The notes beneath the pieces were generated by a model, which was not told the DNA's origin, ran no database searches, and saw only the letters and a list, made by a program, of their open reading frames with translations. Below, in pieces: positions 9,608-17,700 of a stretch of DNA of 25,271 bases (position 1 is its first letter; every line of letters starts with the position of its first letter). Position numbers and translations under genes: made by a program. Source of the stretch: a virus; the IMG/VR virus record IMGVR_UViG_3300042319_001320, positions 1-25,271 of that record. One strand, given 5' to 3'.

Positions 9608-10819
9608 TTAGCCCCAACTGAAATTATCTAGCGCACCCAATGTTGGGTCGTCAAGCGAAAAGAAAAATTCGTCAAACGTTTGCACTGTTATTTTGTAACC
9701 CATTGGTTTCGCCCAATTAACTGACTCAGTCACCAAATGGCTAACTTCTCCTTCTTCAGCATCCGGGGTCTCGTTAGAGAGGGTTGCAACTCGAATTTCG
9801 AAAGGGTCGTCCAGATATCTTGCAAGAACTGCCACCGCCAGAGTGCTTGGAGTTCCATCTTTAGTTTTTATTAAAACTTGTCGCGCTGCTTCCGTAATGG
9901 CATTCCTGCTTCCTGCGGACCTTCCGTAGTGCGAGCTATTTAGTTGCCATTCAATAAAGTCTCTTTTGATTATCGGATTATCAAAAAATGGAGTACCGTC
10001 GGATTTTGAAATATTTTGCTTTATTAATGTACCAGTGAACTGAGAAAGCCACGGTACATAGGCGGCACGTACCGAACGAGACGACACAAGCGAACTGGAC
10101 GCCCAATATTCAGCTACCTGTGACGGAACTTGGACTTGTTGCTGCTCGACTTCATACATGCTGTCGTGTTCTTTCAGGGTCTCTCCGGCAGCCGAAGTGA
10201 GAATGTCTAGAAGTCTAAAAAATGGGAAAGATGGATAAAGCTGAGAAGAATCCACTTCAAAGTAAAAATCGGGCAAGAAAGTTCTTGCTCTTCCAACAAA
10301 AGGATTTTTATAAAAACCCAACTCATGTATTAGGTGAGGCAATGTTACAAAAATATTCACAGAAGAATGATTTGAAATTACAAACTTCATTGTGGCGGTA
10401 TGTTTTACTCCATCGTCTGGTACTGAAGCTTGGTTTGTATGAACTGCCGAGTATTTACCGCTAGTGAATGACTGAAGATTCGGTTCATATGCCGCCGAGG
10501 CAGAGTCAATATATAAAAGCGATGAAACACTGATTGGGGAACTTGCTTTTATCTTTACGTTTGCCGATATGGCTCGCCCGTTATCAGCAATATTGAGTGG
10601 AACATTGTTTAATCTTAAAGTAACATCACCTGAGTTGTTTGGTGCCAAACGAAGAACGTATCTAGTGTTTACTATAGATTCAGAGCTTGTTATAAAGAGG
10701 GCTGCATTGGTGGCGCTCCAATCGTAGGAAATCGAAGATATACCTACGAATTCTCCTTGCTGTGAGGAAAAAACCGATAGAGCATTGCTGTCTGATAAAA
10801 GATTAAAAGTACTGGCCAT
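9608..10819 (-). CDS. gpI-like baseplate tail protein with N-terminal beta-sandwich domain
   Basis: A 403-residue baseplate protein. Residues about 180-403 resemble P2 gpI-type proteins, which join the J wedge to fibres: FLPDFYFEVD, PSFPFFRLLDILTSAAGETL, AAYVPWLSQFTGTL and the C-terminal half with RNAITEAARQVLIKTKDGTP fit that role. Position supports it: it starts one base after the baseplate J stop, and a fibre gene follows. Residues 1-170 are additional and look like a carbohydrate-binding-type beta sandwich (SYDWSATNAALFITSSE, TRYVLRLAPNN, ISANVKIKAS, HTATMKFVISN). Inference: the N-terminal domain is surface exposed and may bind glycans. The gpI assignment is mostly from gene order plus these motifs, so it is less certain than J or W. 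Confidence 0.72.
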   Translation of the reverse strand: MASTFNLLSDSNALSVFSSQQGEFVGISSISYDWSATNAALFITSSESIVNTRYVLRLAPNNSGDVTLRLNNVPLNIADNGRAISANVKIKASSPISVSSLLYIDSASAAYEPNLQSFTSGKYSAVHTNQASVPDDGVKHTATMKFVISNHSSVNIFVTLPHLIHELGFYKNPFVGRARTFLPDFYFEVDSSQLYPSFPFFRLLDILTSAAGETLKEHDSMYEVEQQQVQVPSQVAEYWASSSLVSSRSVRAAYVPWLSQFTGTLIKQNISKSDGTPFFDNPIIKRDFIEWQLNSSHYGRSAGSRNAITEAARQVLIKTKDGTPSTLAVAVLARYLDDPFEIRVATLSNETPDAEEGEVSHLVTESVNWAKPMGYKITVQTFDEFFFSLDDPTLGALDNFSWG

Positions 10820-10820
10820 T

Positions 10821-12284
10821 TTAAGTCCCAGCGCTTATTGACGTATATGTAATGTCAATATCATCAAGAGAAAGAATGGGAAGAGTACCCTTGTCTCTGA
10901 ACAGAATGTCGACACCGTGCTTAGGCAACCATCCACTACCCGTAGGAGTCAAGCTCAGGGATTCAACATAAACGACTCCAGGAATATTGCTGATTAGAGA
11001 AATTATTTGAGTTTGTCTTACTCTGTCTAAACTAAAGGAAAATGATTGCGGGCTTAGGTATTCGACAATAACGTCTTCTATGGTTTCTACGAGAGCAGCC
11101 TGTTCGTATATGTCACTAATCACTACAGAGCCAGTAATCTCCAAGGTCACTAAAGTTGGGTCGACTATGTCCATAACCAATCCAGCTATAGACTTATCTC
11201 TTACGTCCGTAATCAATCCTAATTTTTCAACGCTGGTAAGTTCGGTTCCGTTTCCATAGGCCACTACTGTTACATAACCGGTTATATCTTGACCGGCATA
11301 AGCGGAGCCTGTTACGACCGTGCTTGCTGAGTTACCCACGTTTTTGGTAAAGCTAAAAGTAGTATTACTTGTACTGGTTATTGTGTGTTGGCCGTTAAAT
11401 GTTGCACTCACTGATGAGTTAAAAATATCCAAGTCCACAACGTCGCCAACTACATAAAGATGAGGCGCTTCTGTTTGTACCGTTGCCTCAAAAGCACTTA
11501 AAAAAGTTTTAACTACGCCAGACGGGCGGTATACGGTTAGGTTGCCGTCAAGGTCGTCTCCCCAAGTTAAGTCGAGGGTTTTTACTCTCGACACAATTGA
11601 TGGGTAGTTCGTAAGAAGGTAAGCATCGACCTGAGCTGGTGTCACCAAAACAGAACTGAGTGAACGAAGATAGGTGGAGGCTTTTGATAGATAGTCCTCG
11701 TCAGTATCTTCGTTTAAGCCGTTTGCAAAATTAGAAACTGTTGCAATTTCGGCCGAAATAATGTTCGTTCCAGAAGATATGATGCTTAATTCTATTCCTG
11801 GTACTAAGGGAGGAATAATGCCAGGCTCTAACGACCTGACTGTTATTACTGCCGACGGATAGGTATTTACTCCTGGAGCAACAGCAGGAATAGTCGTGGC
11901 AGATATGGTTTGAAATGCGTACTGTTCAGATTCGTCTTCAAAAGTCGAGTCATAGACAAATACGGTTCCGGCTGGAACGTTTCCACCGTCGTAAGAGCCT
12001 ATAGTTACTTCAACATTCACTTCAGCAGAAATTGCTTGCTGACGTTGATATCCAAGCATCTGAACAATGCCTGCCATTAGTCTGTCGGGCAATCTGTTAA
12101 TTGCGTTTATGTTCAGCGCGCTGACGTATGCAGCGGCCTGAAATATTGCGTCTTCAGGGGTTCCTGGGCGCAAGTTGAAGTCTGGCAAGGAAAGACGAGC
12201 GAGCTCTATTGAGTCTCTATAGATGTCTCCAGGTTCCTTATCAAATATTGATAGGTCTACGTATTCACTAAAATCTGCTGGCAT
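10821..12284 (-). CDS. J: Baseplate J-like wedge protein
   Basis: A 487-residue homologue of P2 gpJ / T4 gp6-type wedge proteins that form the ring around the tail hub. The N-terminal domain has LRPGTPEDAIFQAAAYVSAL and RLMAGIVQMLGYQR. The hallmark GLNEDTDEDYLSKASTYLRS with LVTPAQVDAYL follows at residues 189-224. The C-terminal domain runs from about residue 335 through VSVEKL-type and YLSPQSFSFSLDRVRQTQII stretches. Residues about 267-332 look like an inserted small beta domain (LYVVGDVVDL, FNGQHTITSTSNTTFSFTK) of a type common in tailed-phage structural proteins. The ATG has an AAGGACA ribosome site. It lies between W (upstream) and the gpI-like gene, as in P2-like tails. Confidence 0.9.
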   Translation of the reverse strand: MPADFSEYVDLSIFDKEPGDIYRDSIELARLSLPDFNLRPGTPEDAIFQAAAYVSALNINAINRLPDRLMAGIVQMLGYQRQQAISAEVNVEVTIGSYDGGNVPAGTVFVYDSTFEDESEQYAFQTISATTIPAVAPGVNTYPSAVITVRSLEPGIIPPLVPGIELSIISSGTNIISAEIATVSNFANGLNEDTDEDYLSKASTYLRSLSSVLVTPAQVDAYLLTNYPSIVSRVKTLDLTWGDDLDGNLTVYRPSGVVKTFLSAFEATVQTEAPHLYVVGDVVDLDIFNSSVSATFNGQHTITSTSNTTFSFTKNVGNSASTVVTGSAYAGQDITGYVTVVAYGNGTELTSVEKLGLITDVRDKSIAGLVMDIVDPTLVTLEITGSVVISDIYEQAALVETIEDVIVEYLSPQSFSFSLDRVRQTQIISLISNIPGVVYVESLSLTPTGSGWLPKHGVDILFRDKGTLPILSLDDIDITYTSISAGT

Positions 12285-12293
12285 GTCTTGTCC

Positions 12294-12596
12294 TTAATCC
12301 GCTATTTCAAAAGCTACTGAAATCTTGGCCGCCCCAGAGGACTGTTCGACGCCTGTCGTTTCCATTGCTGTAATAGTAATTTCTGGGACAAACTGGGCAG
12401 CGTTAAGAATAAACACGTTTTTGTCTATCTCTTGAAAAACTGGGTCAAAGGCTCCAAACCTAGGAGTCATCGGGTGGGTTCCGGGCTCTGTAAGCATGCA
12501 GATAGACAGCAACTGAGAGTAGTAGTCAGTTGTTCCGTCCTGGTGTTTTTTGATACCAGTACTGTCAAATTTTATTGGAAAAGCAAGAGAATCCAT
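12294..12596 (-). CDS. W: Baseplate wedge protein, gp25/W-like
   Basis: A 100-residue protein of the gp25/GPW family, the small wedge subunit that contacts the tail tube and sheath initiation site. It begins LAFPIKFDSTG, contains the family signature SICMLTEPGTHPMTPRFGAF at about residues 31-50, and ends with a beta region (PEITITAMETTGVEQ...KISVAFEIAD). The length is close to that of the shorter family members. It sits directly before baseplate J, as expected, with the 100-aa unknown gene 7 bases upstream. Despite the family's lysozyme-like name, I see no sign of enzymatic activity and none is claimed. Confidence 0.9.
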   Translation of the reverse strand: MDSLAFPIKFDSTGIKKHQDGTTDYYSQLLSICMLTEPGTHPMTPRFGAFDPVFQEIDKNVFILNAAQFVPEITITAMETTGVEQSSGAAKISVAFEIAD

Positions 12597-12603
12597 TTTT
12601 CAA

Positions 12604-12906
12604 TTATCCCACATCCGGATTTTCGGGCAGAGCAGGTGGAGGTGTATCTACTGGAAGCATGCTCTCTTCGTGGATTTCTTTGGCTGTTTTGATATCAGCG
12701 GCTAGAACTATAGCCTCACGGTCCGCGGGAATTGAAGTGGTAGATGGGTCAGCAACCATCCGCGCCACTTCCGCCGTAAAAATTTCTTCCATAGCAAGAC
12801 GACACCGCTCGCGAATCGCATTGTCCATCCAATCTTGAGGGTCGTAAGCGACAAAAGCAAGGGCTTTAAGTTCTGCATCTGTAAGTGTGATTGTAAATGT
12901 GTTCAT
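12604..12906 (-). CDS. Hypothetical 100-aa tail-region protein
   Basis: A small acidic protein with a good ribosome site (AGGA, eight bases before the ATG). It opens MNTFTITLTDAELKALAFVA, followed by DPQDWMDNAIRERCRLAMEE and further helical stretches, and ends in a proline-rich tail (PVDTPPPALPENPDVG). The body looks mainly alpha-helical and there is no membrane segment. I have seen similar short proteins in tailed-phage structural regions as hypothetical proteins, always without a function. Its place between spike and wedge genes suggests a baseplate assembly or accessory role, by position only. Confidence 0.75.
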   Translation of the reverse strand: MNTFTITLTDAELKALAFVAYDPQDWMDNAIRERCRLAMEEIFTAEVARMVADPSTTSIPADREAIVLAADIKTAKEIHEESMLPVDTPPPALPENPDVG

Positions 12907-12913
12907 AGTTTTC

Positions 12914-14437
12914 CTAACCTAAAAAATATCCACCATAGTAAAACTTGTGGGAACTTGTGCCGAGTTGCATCCCAACCGAAGAAAACATAGTCGTTCTCAT
13001 GTAGTCACCACTTGCCATATAGCGAACTACTGGCGACATCGCCAAAGGGCTATCTACCAGCGAGGTGTTGGCACCACTGATAAACGCCCAGTCTCCGCCT
13101 ACTGTTTGGTTGACAGAAAAACTGATTGCGTATCTGTTTCCAGCACCAGCATAGTTTCCCCAACCACCAGCATAAAACAGGTAGTAACCCGTAGCAGGAG
13201 CAGTAAATAACCCTGTTGAACTATTCCAATGCGAACCGTTGTTGTGGCTAACTATGGCAGTGCCACCAAGCAGGCTGATGTCCACCCAGTTTGCTGGGTG
13301 GTTATATCCACCTGTATAAATAAGAAAAGAAGGCTGACTTGGCTTCTTGACCAAGTTTGCAAAAGTAGTTGGTCCTGAACCTGCTTCAACAGTCATTCGT
13401 TGAGCGACACCCGATTCAACAAGCGCCCACGACTGATAGGAGGGGGTAACTTCATAATGCCATCTGTTGGTGCCATTTATCGAAAAATACTGAATGGCAT
13501 AACCGCTGGTGGAGTTAATTTTTATACTTGTATCCCCAGAACCGGATGCAGTTATGTTTCCGAAAGTTGGAGTCGCTGTGGTGGTAACCGATTGACCAAT
13601 ACTCACAGTAACGGCACCTGTTGCTCCAGAAACAGTCACTCCCGTACCGCCAGCTAGTGATGTAACACCATTTGAACCAGGAACACCCGAAGGTCCAGTT
13701 GCCCCAATGGGTCCAGTTGCACCGGTTGGACCACCAGCAGGACCAGTTGCGCCAGTAATTCCAGTAGGTCCTGTTGCGCCAGTTAAACCTGTGGGTCCAG
13801 TTGGTCCGGTTACTCCATCTAGCCCGGGCAAACCATTAAATCCCGGGTCGCCCTGGGGGCCAGTTGCGCCAGTTGTCCCAACCCCTGTCGGACCAGTTGC
13901 TCCAGTTGCGCCGATACCGGTAGCGCCTGCAGGACCAGTCGCACCAGTTAAACCAGTCGGACCGGTTGCTCCTGTAAGTCCAGTCGGGCCAGTTGGTCCA
14001 CCTGCAGGTCCGGTCGCTCCAGTTGCCCCAACAATACTTAGTGGTTGTGGTCCAATTTCAATCCAAGACGAGTCGTAGTAAATAAAAGTGGTACTCGTAC
14101 TTGAGTCAAACCATAAATCACCAGAGGATGGAGTTGATGGAGCCGCATCGGATATGGCTACTCCTGCTTGCGGCGCTTCTTTGATGGTTGCTAGTCCTAA
14201 AACAACTAGCTCAGTAAAGAACTCGTTAGAAAACGTACATTTAACTACGTCCCCAATAGTCAAGATTGAATTGCTATTTGTATTAAGAGGGACGACTCTT
14301 TCATAAGAAGATGCCAGCTCCTGAACGTATACAGTTACGGCACCGCGTGAATCAACTGCTTTTATTATTCCTGAATAAATGCGACCTGGGGCAAGCGGAT
14401 GGGATGACGATTTTACTCTGTCAATAATTTCTGCCAT
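12914..14437 (-). CDS. Baseplate spike protein with OB fold, collagen rod and C1q-like head
   Basis: A 507-residue mosaic. Residues about 15-85 ([20 protein letters not shown] to ELVVLGLA) look like the OB fold of gpV/gp5-type spikes, and the gene lies right after the hub gene, where a spike gene belongs. Residues 105-129 ([20 protein letters not shown]) are a short aromatic beta module. Residues 137-258 are Gly-X-Y collagen repeats. Residues 259-365 look like a fibre domain ([19 protein letters not shown]). Residues 368-507 resemble a C1q/TNF-type head: [35 protein letters not shown] and a final [10 protein letters not shown] match the family's strand pattern. No beta-helical needle repeat is visible. 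The ATG has AAGG nine bases upstream. The C1q call rests on motif pattern and should be checked by structure. Confidence 0.85.
   Translation of the reverse strand: MAEIIDRVKSSSHPLAPGRIYSGIIKAVDSRGAVTVYVQELASSYERVVPLNTNSNSILTIGDVVKCTFSNEFFTELVVLGLATIKEAPQAGVAISDAAPSTPSSGDLWFDSSTSTTFIYYDSSWIEIGPQPLSIVGATGATGPAGGPTGPTGLTGATGPTGLTGATGPAGATGIGATGATGPTGVGTTGATGPQGDPGFNGLPGLDGVTGPTGPTGLTGATGPTGITGATGPAGGPTGATGPIGATGPSGVPGSNGVTSLAGGTGVTVSGATGAVTVSIGQSVTTTATPTFGNITASGSGDTSIKINSTSGYAIQYFSINGTNRWHYEVTPSYQSWALVESGVAQRMTVEAGSGPTTFANLVKKPSQPSFLIYTGGYNHPANWVDISLLGGTAIVSHNNGSHWNSSTGLFTAPATGYYLFYAGGWGNYAGAGNRYAISFSVNQTVGGDWAFISGANTSLVDSPLAMSPVVRYMASGDYMRTTMFSSVGMQLGTSSHKFYYGGYFLG
13664..14029 (-). repeat. Gly-X-Y collagen repeat tract, locus 3 (in the spike gene)
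   Basis: About 40 nine-base units encode Gly-X-Y, again with Thr favoured at Y. The interruptions PAGGPTG (twice) and GIGATG/GVGTTG (once each) resemble those of the two plus-strand collagen loci. A more mixed segment, [13 protein letters not shown], lies in the middle. The tract is in inverted orientation relative to loci 1 and 2. Confidence 0.9.
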
Positions 14438-14479
14438 GGCCGCTACCTTACTACGCCAAGTTTAATTAAAAATCGCGTA

Positions 14480-16210
14480 TTACAACTCACTGTTTACACC
14501 CCCAGGAGTGTTGGGAAAGTCTGCGGAATTAATGCCAGGGAATCGTTTTTCAATTATGAGAGATTGCTGTCTAGATAAAAGTAGTCCGTAGTCTCGTCCA
14601 TTAAGTATTGCGTCTTCCCTGGAACTACCCCTAACTACCGCCAGGTATTTTGCCGACCCCGAATATCCACCGTCAGCATCGTATTTCGCATAGACTTCCT
14701 CTACAGATTTAATCACAGCCTCTCCATTAACCGTGTAAACAAGAGGCAGTAAAATTGCCCTATATTCAGAACCAGCGGCTTCGATGCGCGATATTGTAAA
14801 AAGAGTGTGATAACCGATAGTCTTAGTGCTTGCTTGATTTAAGATAGGGATTATCGGTCTATTCCATAGGTCTATATTGCCGGTTAGTATTACTGAGTTT
14901 CTATTGTTTGTGCTCTTCGGTATTTTTCCATAAGTAGATGCATATGTGCGGGAGATGTTTGCGTACTCCATTTCTGGATAACGAAATGGGAATAGTTCTG
15001 TTGGAAGATTTTCTCCAATAATTCTTTTGTCTGGATTAGCTTTTGTTATTGGATTTCCAGCTGCGTCACGAACTGCTTCCTTTGTTGTACGCAAGGGAGC
15101 GTCTCGCACGAATGTCTGTTGATATTTTTCACCTAGAGGCAAGAGCTTTATGGCTTCTTTTTCTTCATCACGAGTAAGTGTTCTGAAACCAACAGCAACA
15201 GGTTCTGGCGTCATTTCCTTGAACGACACGGATTCTACTAAGTAGTAACCAGACGCATTAGGAACGGTACCAACATAGGCAGTCATTCCAGGACGAATCT
15301 GTACGCCATTAAATCGTTCAACTAAGCAGCTACCGTTTGCGGCATATGGGTCGTTTTGAGACTTTATAATCGTAGGTCTTTCGATAAGACGAAAGTACCC
15401 AGCAGTTCCTATATATTGAGGACCACTATTTGGCCACTGTAGAGGAATAAATCTTCTGGCGAGTTTTTTTATAGACTTTTTTTTAGTTTTTTTATCAACT
15501 ATTTTTTTGTCTATAAATCTTATGTTTGTGCCCCATTTGTGAAGCAGGAAAGTTTCGGAAGCAAAAACCAACACACCATCTACTTCAAATAAAACAAATT
15601 TTGCATCGCCTGCTAATCTAAGCAAAACATCCCAAACAGAATCCTGCTGCTTTGAACCTTTTGCTTTAGTTATATTTCTTGGTTTAGATGATTCTTCGCA
15701 GTAGAAGTCAAGGCCGTATTTTTTTGCAGCATTCTTAACGTACTGACTGCCGTTTCCTTTAATTGTTGCTGGAGTCTTGTCTCTCTTCATTTGCTGGTAC
15801 GCTTTTGAATAGCACTTAACACTGTAAACGGCGCTGCCGCCTGGTCCCTGCGCCACGGTGACGTCAGCTATCTCAAATAGCTGTCTAACCTGCCTCACTT
15901 CGCCAGTAAAAGAGTTAACCCTTCCTAAGGTTTGTGTCTCGTATATTACGTCTCTACCTAGTATAAAATAGTTGTTTCTTGACATCTTTAAATCGACATC
16001 TATGACGTCAAAAGATAATTCAGAAGCCTGACTAAGCGAGTAGCTAACCGACAAGTCCGTTACCATATCGGAAATATCTGATACCAAATTGTCAGGCAGA
16101 GAAGATATAACTATCTTTCTTTCAAAAGGTCCTCGAAAGTTAGGCCTAGTAGGGCCGGTCGTAGGTTTTCCGAAAGTGTCTACGCTGGACGGTAAAAATA
16201 ATTTAGCCAT
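14480..16210 (-). CDS. Baseplate hub protein, gpD/gp27-like
   Basis: A 576-residue protein in the position of the tail hub (P2 gpD, T4 gp27, 'late control' family), which caps the tube and carries the spike. The N-terminus (residues 20-110) has the hub pattern: RKIVISSLPDNLVSDISDMV, SYSLSQASELSFDVID, and NNYFILGRDVIYETQTLG, followed by FEIADVTVAQG. Residues 120-235 hold the second hub domain, with VKCYSKAYQQMKRDK, KNAAKKYGLDFYCEE and SVWDVLLRLAGDAKFVLFEV. A lysine-rich stretch at 247-262 (DKKTKKKSIKKLARR) is unusual and may be an exposed loop. The C-terminal 200 residues are an extension I cannot assign. The ribosome site GGAGTGA overlaps the preceding gene's stop. The spike follows 42 bases downstream. 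Confidence 0.82.
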   Translation of the reverse strand: MAKLFLPSSVDTFGKPTTGPTRPNFRGPFERKIVISSLPDNLVSDISDMVTDLSVSYSLSQASELSFDVIDVDLKMSRNNYFILGRDVIYETQTLGRVNSFTGEVRQVRQLFEIADVTVAQGPGGSAVYSVKCYSKAYQQMKRDKTPATIKGNGSQYVKNAAKKYGLDFYCEESSKPRNITKAKGSKQQDSVWDVLLRLAGDAKFVLFEVDGVLVFASETFLLHKWGTNIRFIDKKIVDKKTKKKSIKKLARRFIPLQWPNSGPQYIGTAGYFRLIERPTIIKSQNDPYAANGSCLVERFNGVQIRPGMTAYVGTVPNASGYYLVESVSFKEMTPEPVAVGFRTLTRDEEKEAIKLLPLGEKYQQTFVRDAPLRTTKEAVRDAAGNPITKANPDKRIIGENLPTELFPFRYPEMEYANISRTYASTYGKIPKSTNNRNSVILTGNIDLWNRPIIPILNQASTKTIGYHTLFTISRIEAAGSEYRAILLPLVYTVNGEAVIKSVEEVYAKYDADGGYSGSAKYLAVVRGSSREDAILNGRDYGLLLSRQQSLIIEKRFPGINSADFPNTPGGVNSEL

Positions 16211-16218
16211 AATCTATA

Positions 16219-17700
16219 TCACTCCGCAGGAACGGGAAGCCCGCGGTTCTTGTACCAGCACGGACTAAGTTTGATTCCGCCTTCCCGAGATGTTGGAGAA
16301 GAATCGGTTGCTAGTTCGGTACACAATTCTGGGTCAGGAGTATCCCCTGGAGCGTTTGGCACGCGGGGAACTTTACGAAGTTTTGGCATGAAAATAACAT
16401 TGTCCGGAGTAAGGCGAACTTCTTGGATTGTCATACTGACGGTCGCGCGACTTATGCTTCCTCCATTAGACGTGGAAGTGAGAGGAGTTCTTTGAATGGA
16501 AGAGATTGATATATCAAAAATCGCCCATTCCCTGTAGCTTTTTTCTTCTATTACTTTTGTGCTGCCACTAAACAGTGAGTCAAAATTCCTAAAGGTTACA
16601 AGTTCAGGAGTGTTCGCCATTCTCTGTAGTTTTGCAAGCTGGTCTTCACATGATTCGTGGATGCTTGACTTTCCACCAGAATGCTCTTCGACAACAAATT
16701 CAAATGAAATTTTCATAAGCTTATTGTTTTTGTAATCAACTAATCCGTAATTGTTTACACGGTCAATTTCCGTCCATGTAACTCCGATATTGCTGTATGA
16801 GATATTGTTAGGCCGTAAGTTGAACGTGTATTCATCTAATACAGTTTTTTCGGTAGAGTTAGACGTTGCCCTGCGCTGAATCATCTTTGGCAAATCTGGC
16901 AACGATGATGATTTCACGGTTGATACGGGTGAAGAAACAGAAATTGTTGCACTTTTTGTTGCCGTAGCGCTAGTGACATATGCAGTCATAAACGCGCTAT
17001 TCCTTGTAGACAGAGAATTTACCAAGCTTGTTGCAGCCGTAGCAGAAGTTCCTTGGGATATTAGTTCTCTAATTTGGGCGGAGTCAAAATTTTCAAGATT
17101 CATGTCTGCTGAATCGCCAACAAAACCATCCCATTTTGATTGTGATGCTTCGTCAAAATTAGGAAGTTCAGCTATTGCGTCCGTGGAATCCAAAAGAAAA
17201 AACAATTTAAGAAGAGGGTGATACCAGTATTGAGGCCAATTTTCGTCGGTATCCGTGAATTTGCGCCATTTTTTAATTTGTGATTGCTTGTATGGATTTT
17301 CGTTGCTTTGAAATTTAGTGAGACCCCACTCAAATGTGTACTGGGTTGCTACATAGATATTGCCTGCAAAAACAATTTTGTGACCGGTTACATAATTATT
17401 GTATTTTGTAGTTTTAGGGTTTGAGTATGGTATCTGTGGGGCTCTTAGATTGTCATCATCGTCCCACAGATATTCATCGCCTGCCGTATATTCGATGTAG
17501 TTGAAGTCTTGTTGAGAACCGCTTAGGAATGGGAGCCAATACTTCTGGGCAGAAACTTGAGTGTATGACGCAGGATACATGGGGGTGTTTGTGTTTTCCG
17601 TTTGCCTGAAAAGCTTTTTTATGGAATACCCTTTTCGCACGCTTGCGTTGTCTGTTTCGGTATAGCCGATAGTTATGTATGAGATGCTATTTAGTGCCAT
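16219..17700 (-). CDS. Baseplate/tail-hub region protein of unknown class
   Basis: A 493-residue protein whose ATG overlaps the tape measure stop (TAATG), so it is translationally coupled. The position between tape measure and hub is where proteins such as P2 gpU/gpX, T4 gp53 or XkdP-type hub-proximal proteins occur. Residues 1-170 are aromatic-rich (YWLPFLSGSQQDFNYIEY, EYLWDDDDN, KIVFAGNIYVATQYTFEW). A Ser/Thr/Ala-rich linker spans about 210-275. Residues about 285-430 form a beta-rich domain (YTFNLRPNNISYSNIGVTWT, then LMKISFEFVVEEHSGG and RATVSMTIQEVRL) that recalls the N-terminal part of XkdP-like proteins. The Pro-rich C-terminus has two Cys. No LysM repeat is visible. Which homologue it represents is not decided by the sequence. 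Confidence 0.7.
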   Translation of the reverse strand: MALNSISYITIGYTETDNASVRKGYSIKKLFRQTENTNTPMYPASYTQVSAQKYWLPFLSGSQQDFNYIEYTAGDEYLWDDDDNLRAPQIPYSNPKTTKYNNYVTGHKIVFAGNIYVATQYTFEWGLTKFQSNENPYKQSQIKKWRKFTDTDENWPQYWYHPLLKLFFLLDSTDAIAELPNFDEASQSKWDGFVGDSADMNLENFDSAQIRELISQGTSATAATSLVNSLSTRNSAFMTAYVTSATATKSATISVSSPVSTVKSSSLPDLPKMIQRRATSNSTEKTVLDEYTFNLRPNNISYSNIGVTWTEIDRVNNYGLVDYKNNKLMKISFEFVVEEHSGGKSSIHESCEDQLAKLQRMANTPELVTFRNFDSLFSGSTKVIEEKSYREWAIFDISISSIQRTPLTSTSNGGSISRATVSMTIQEVRLTPDNVIFMPKLRKVPRVPNAPGDTPDPELCTELATDSSPTSREGGIKLSPCWYKNRGLPVPAE

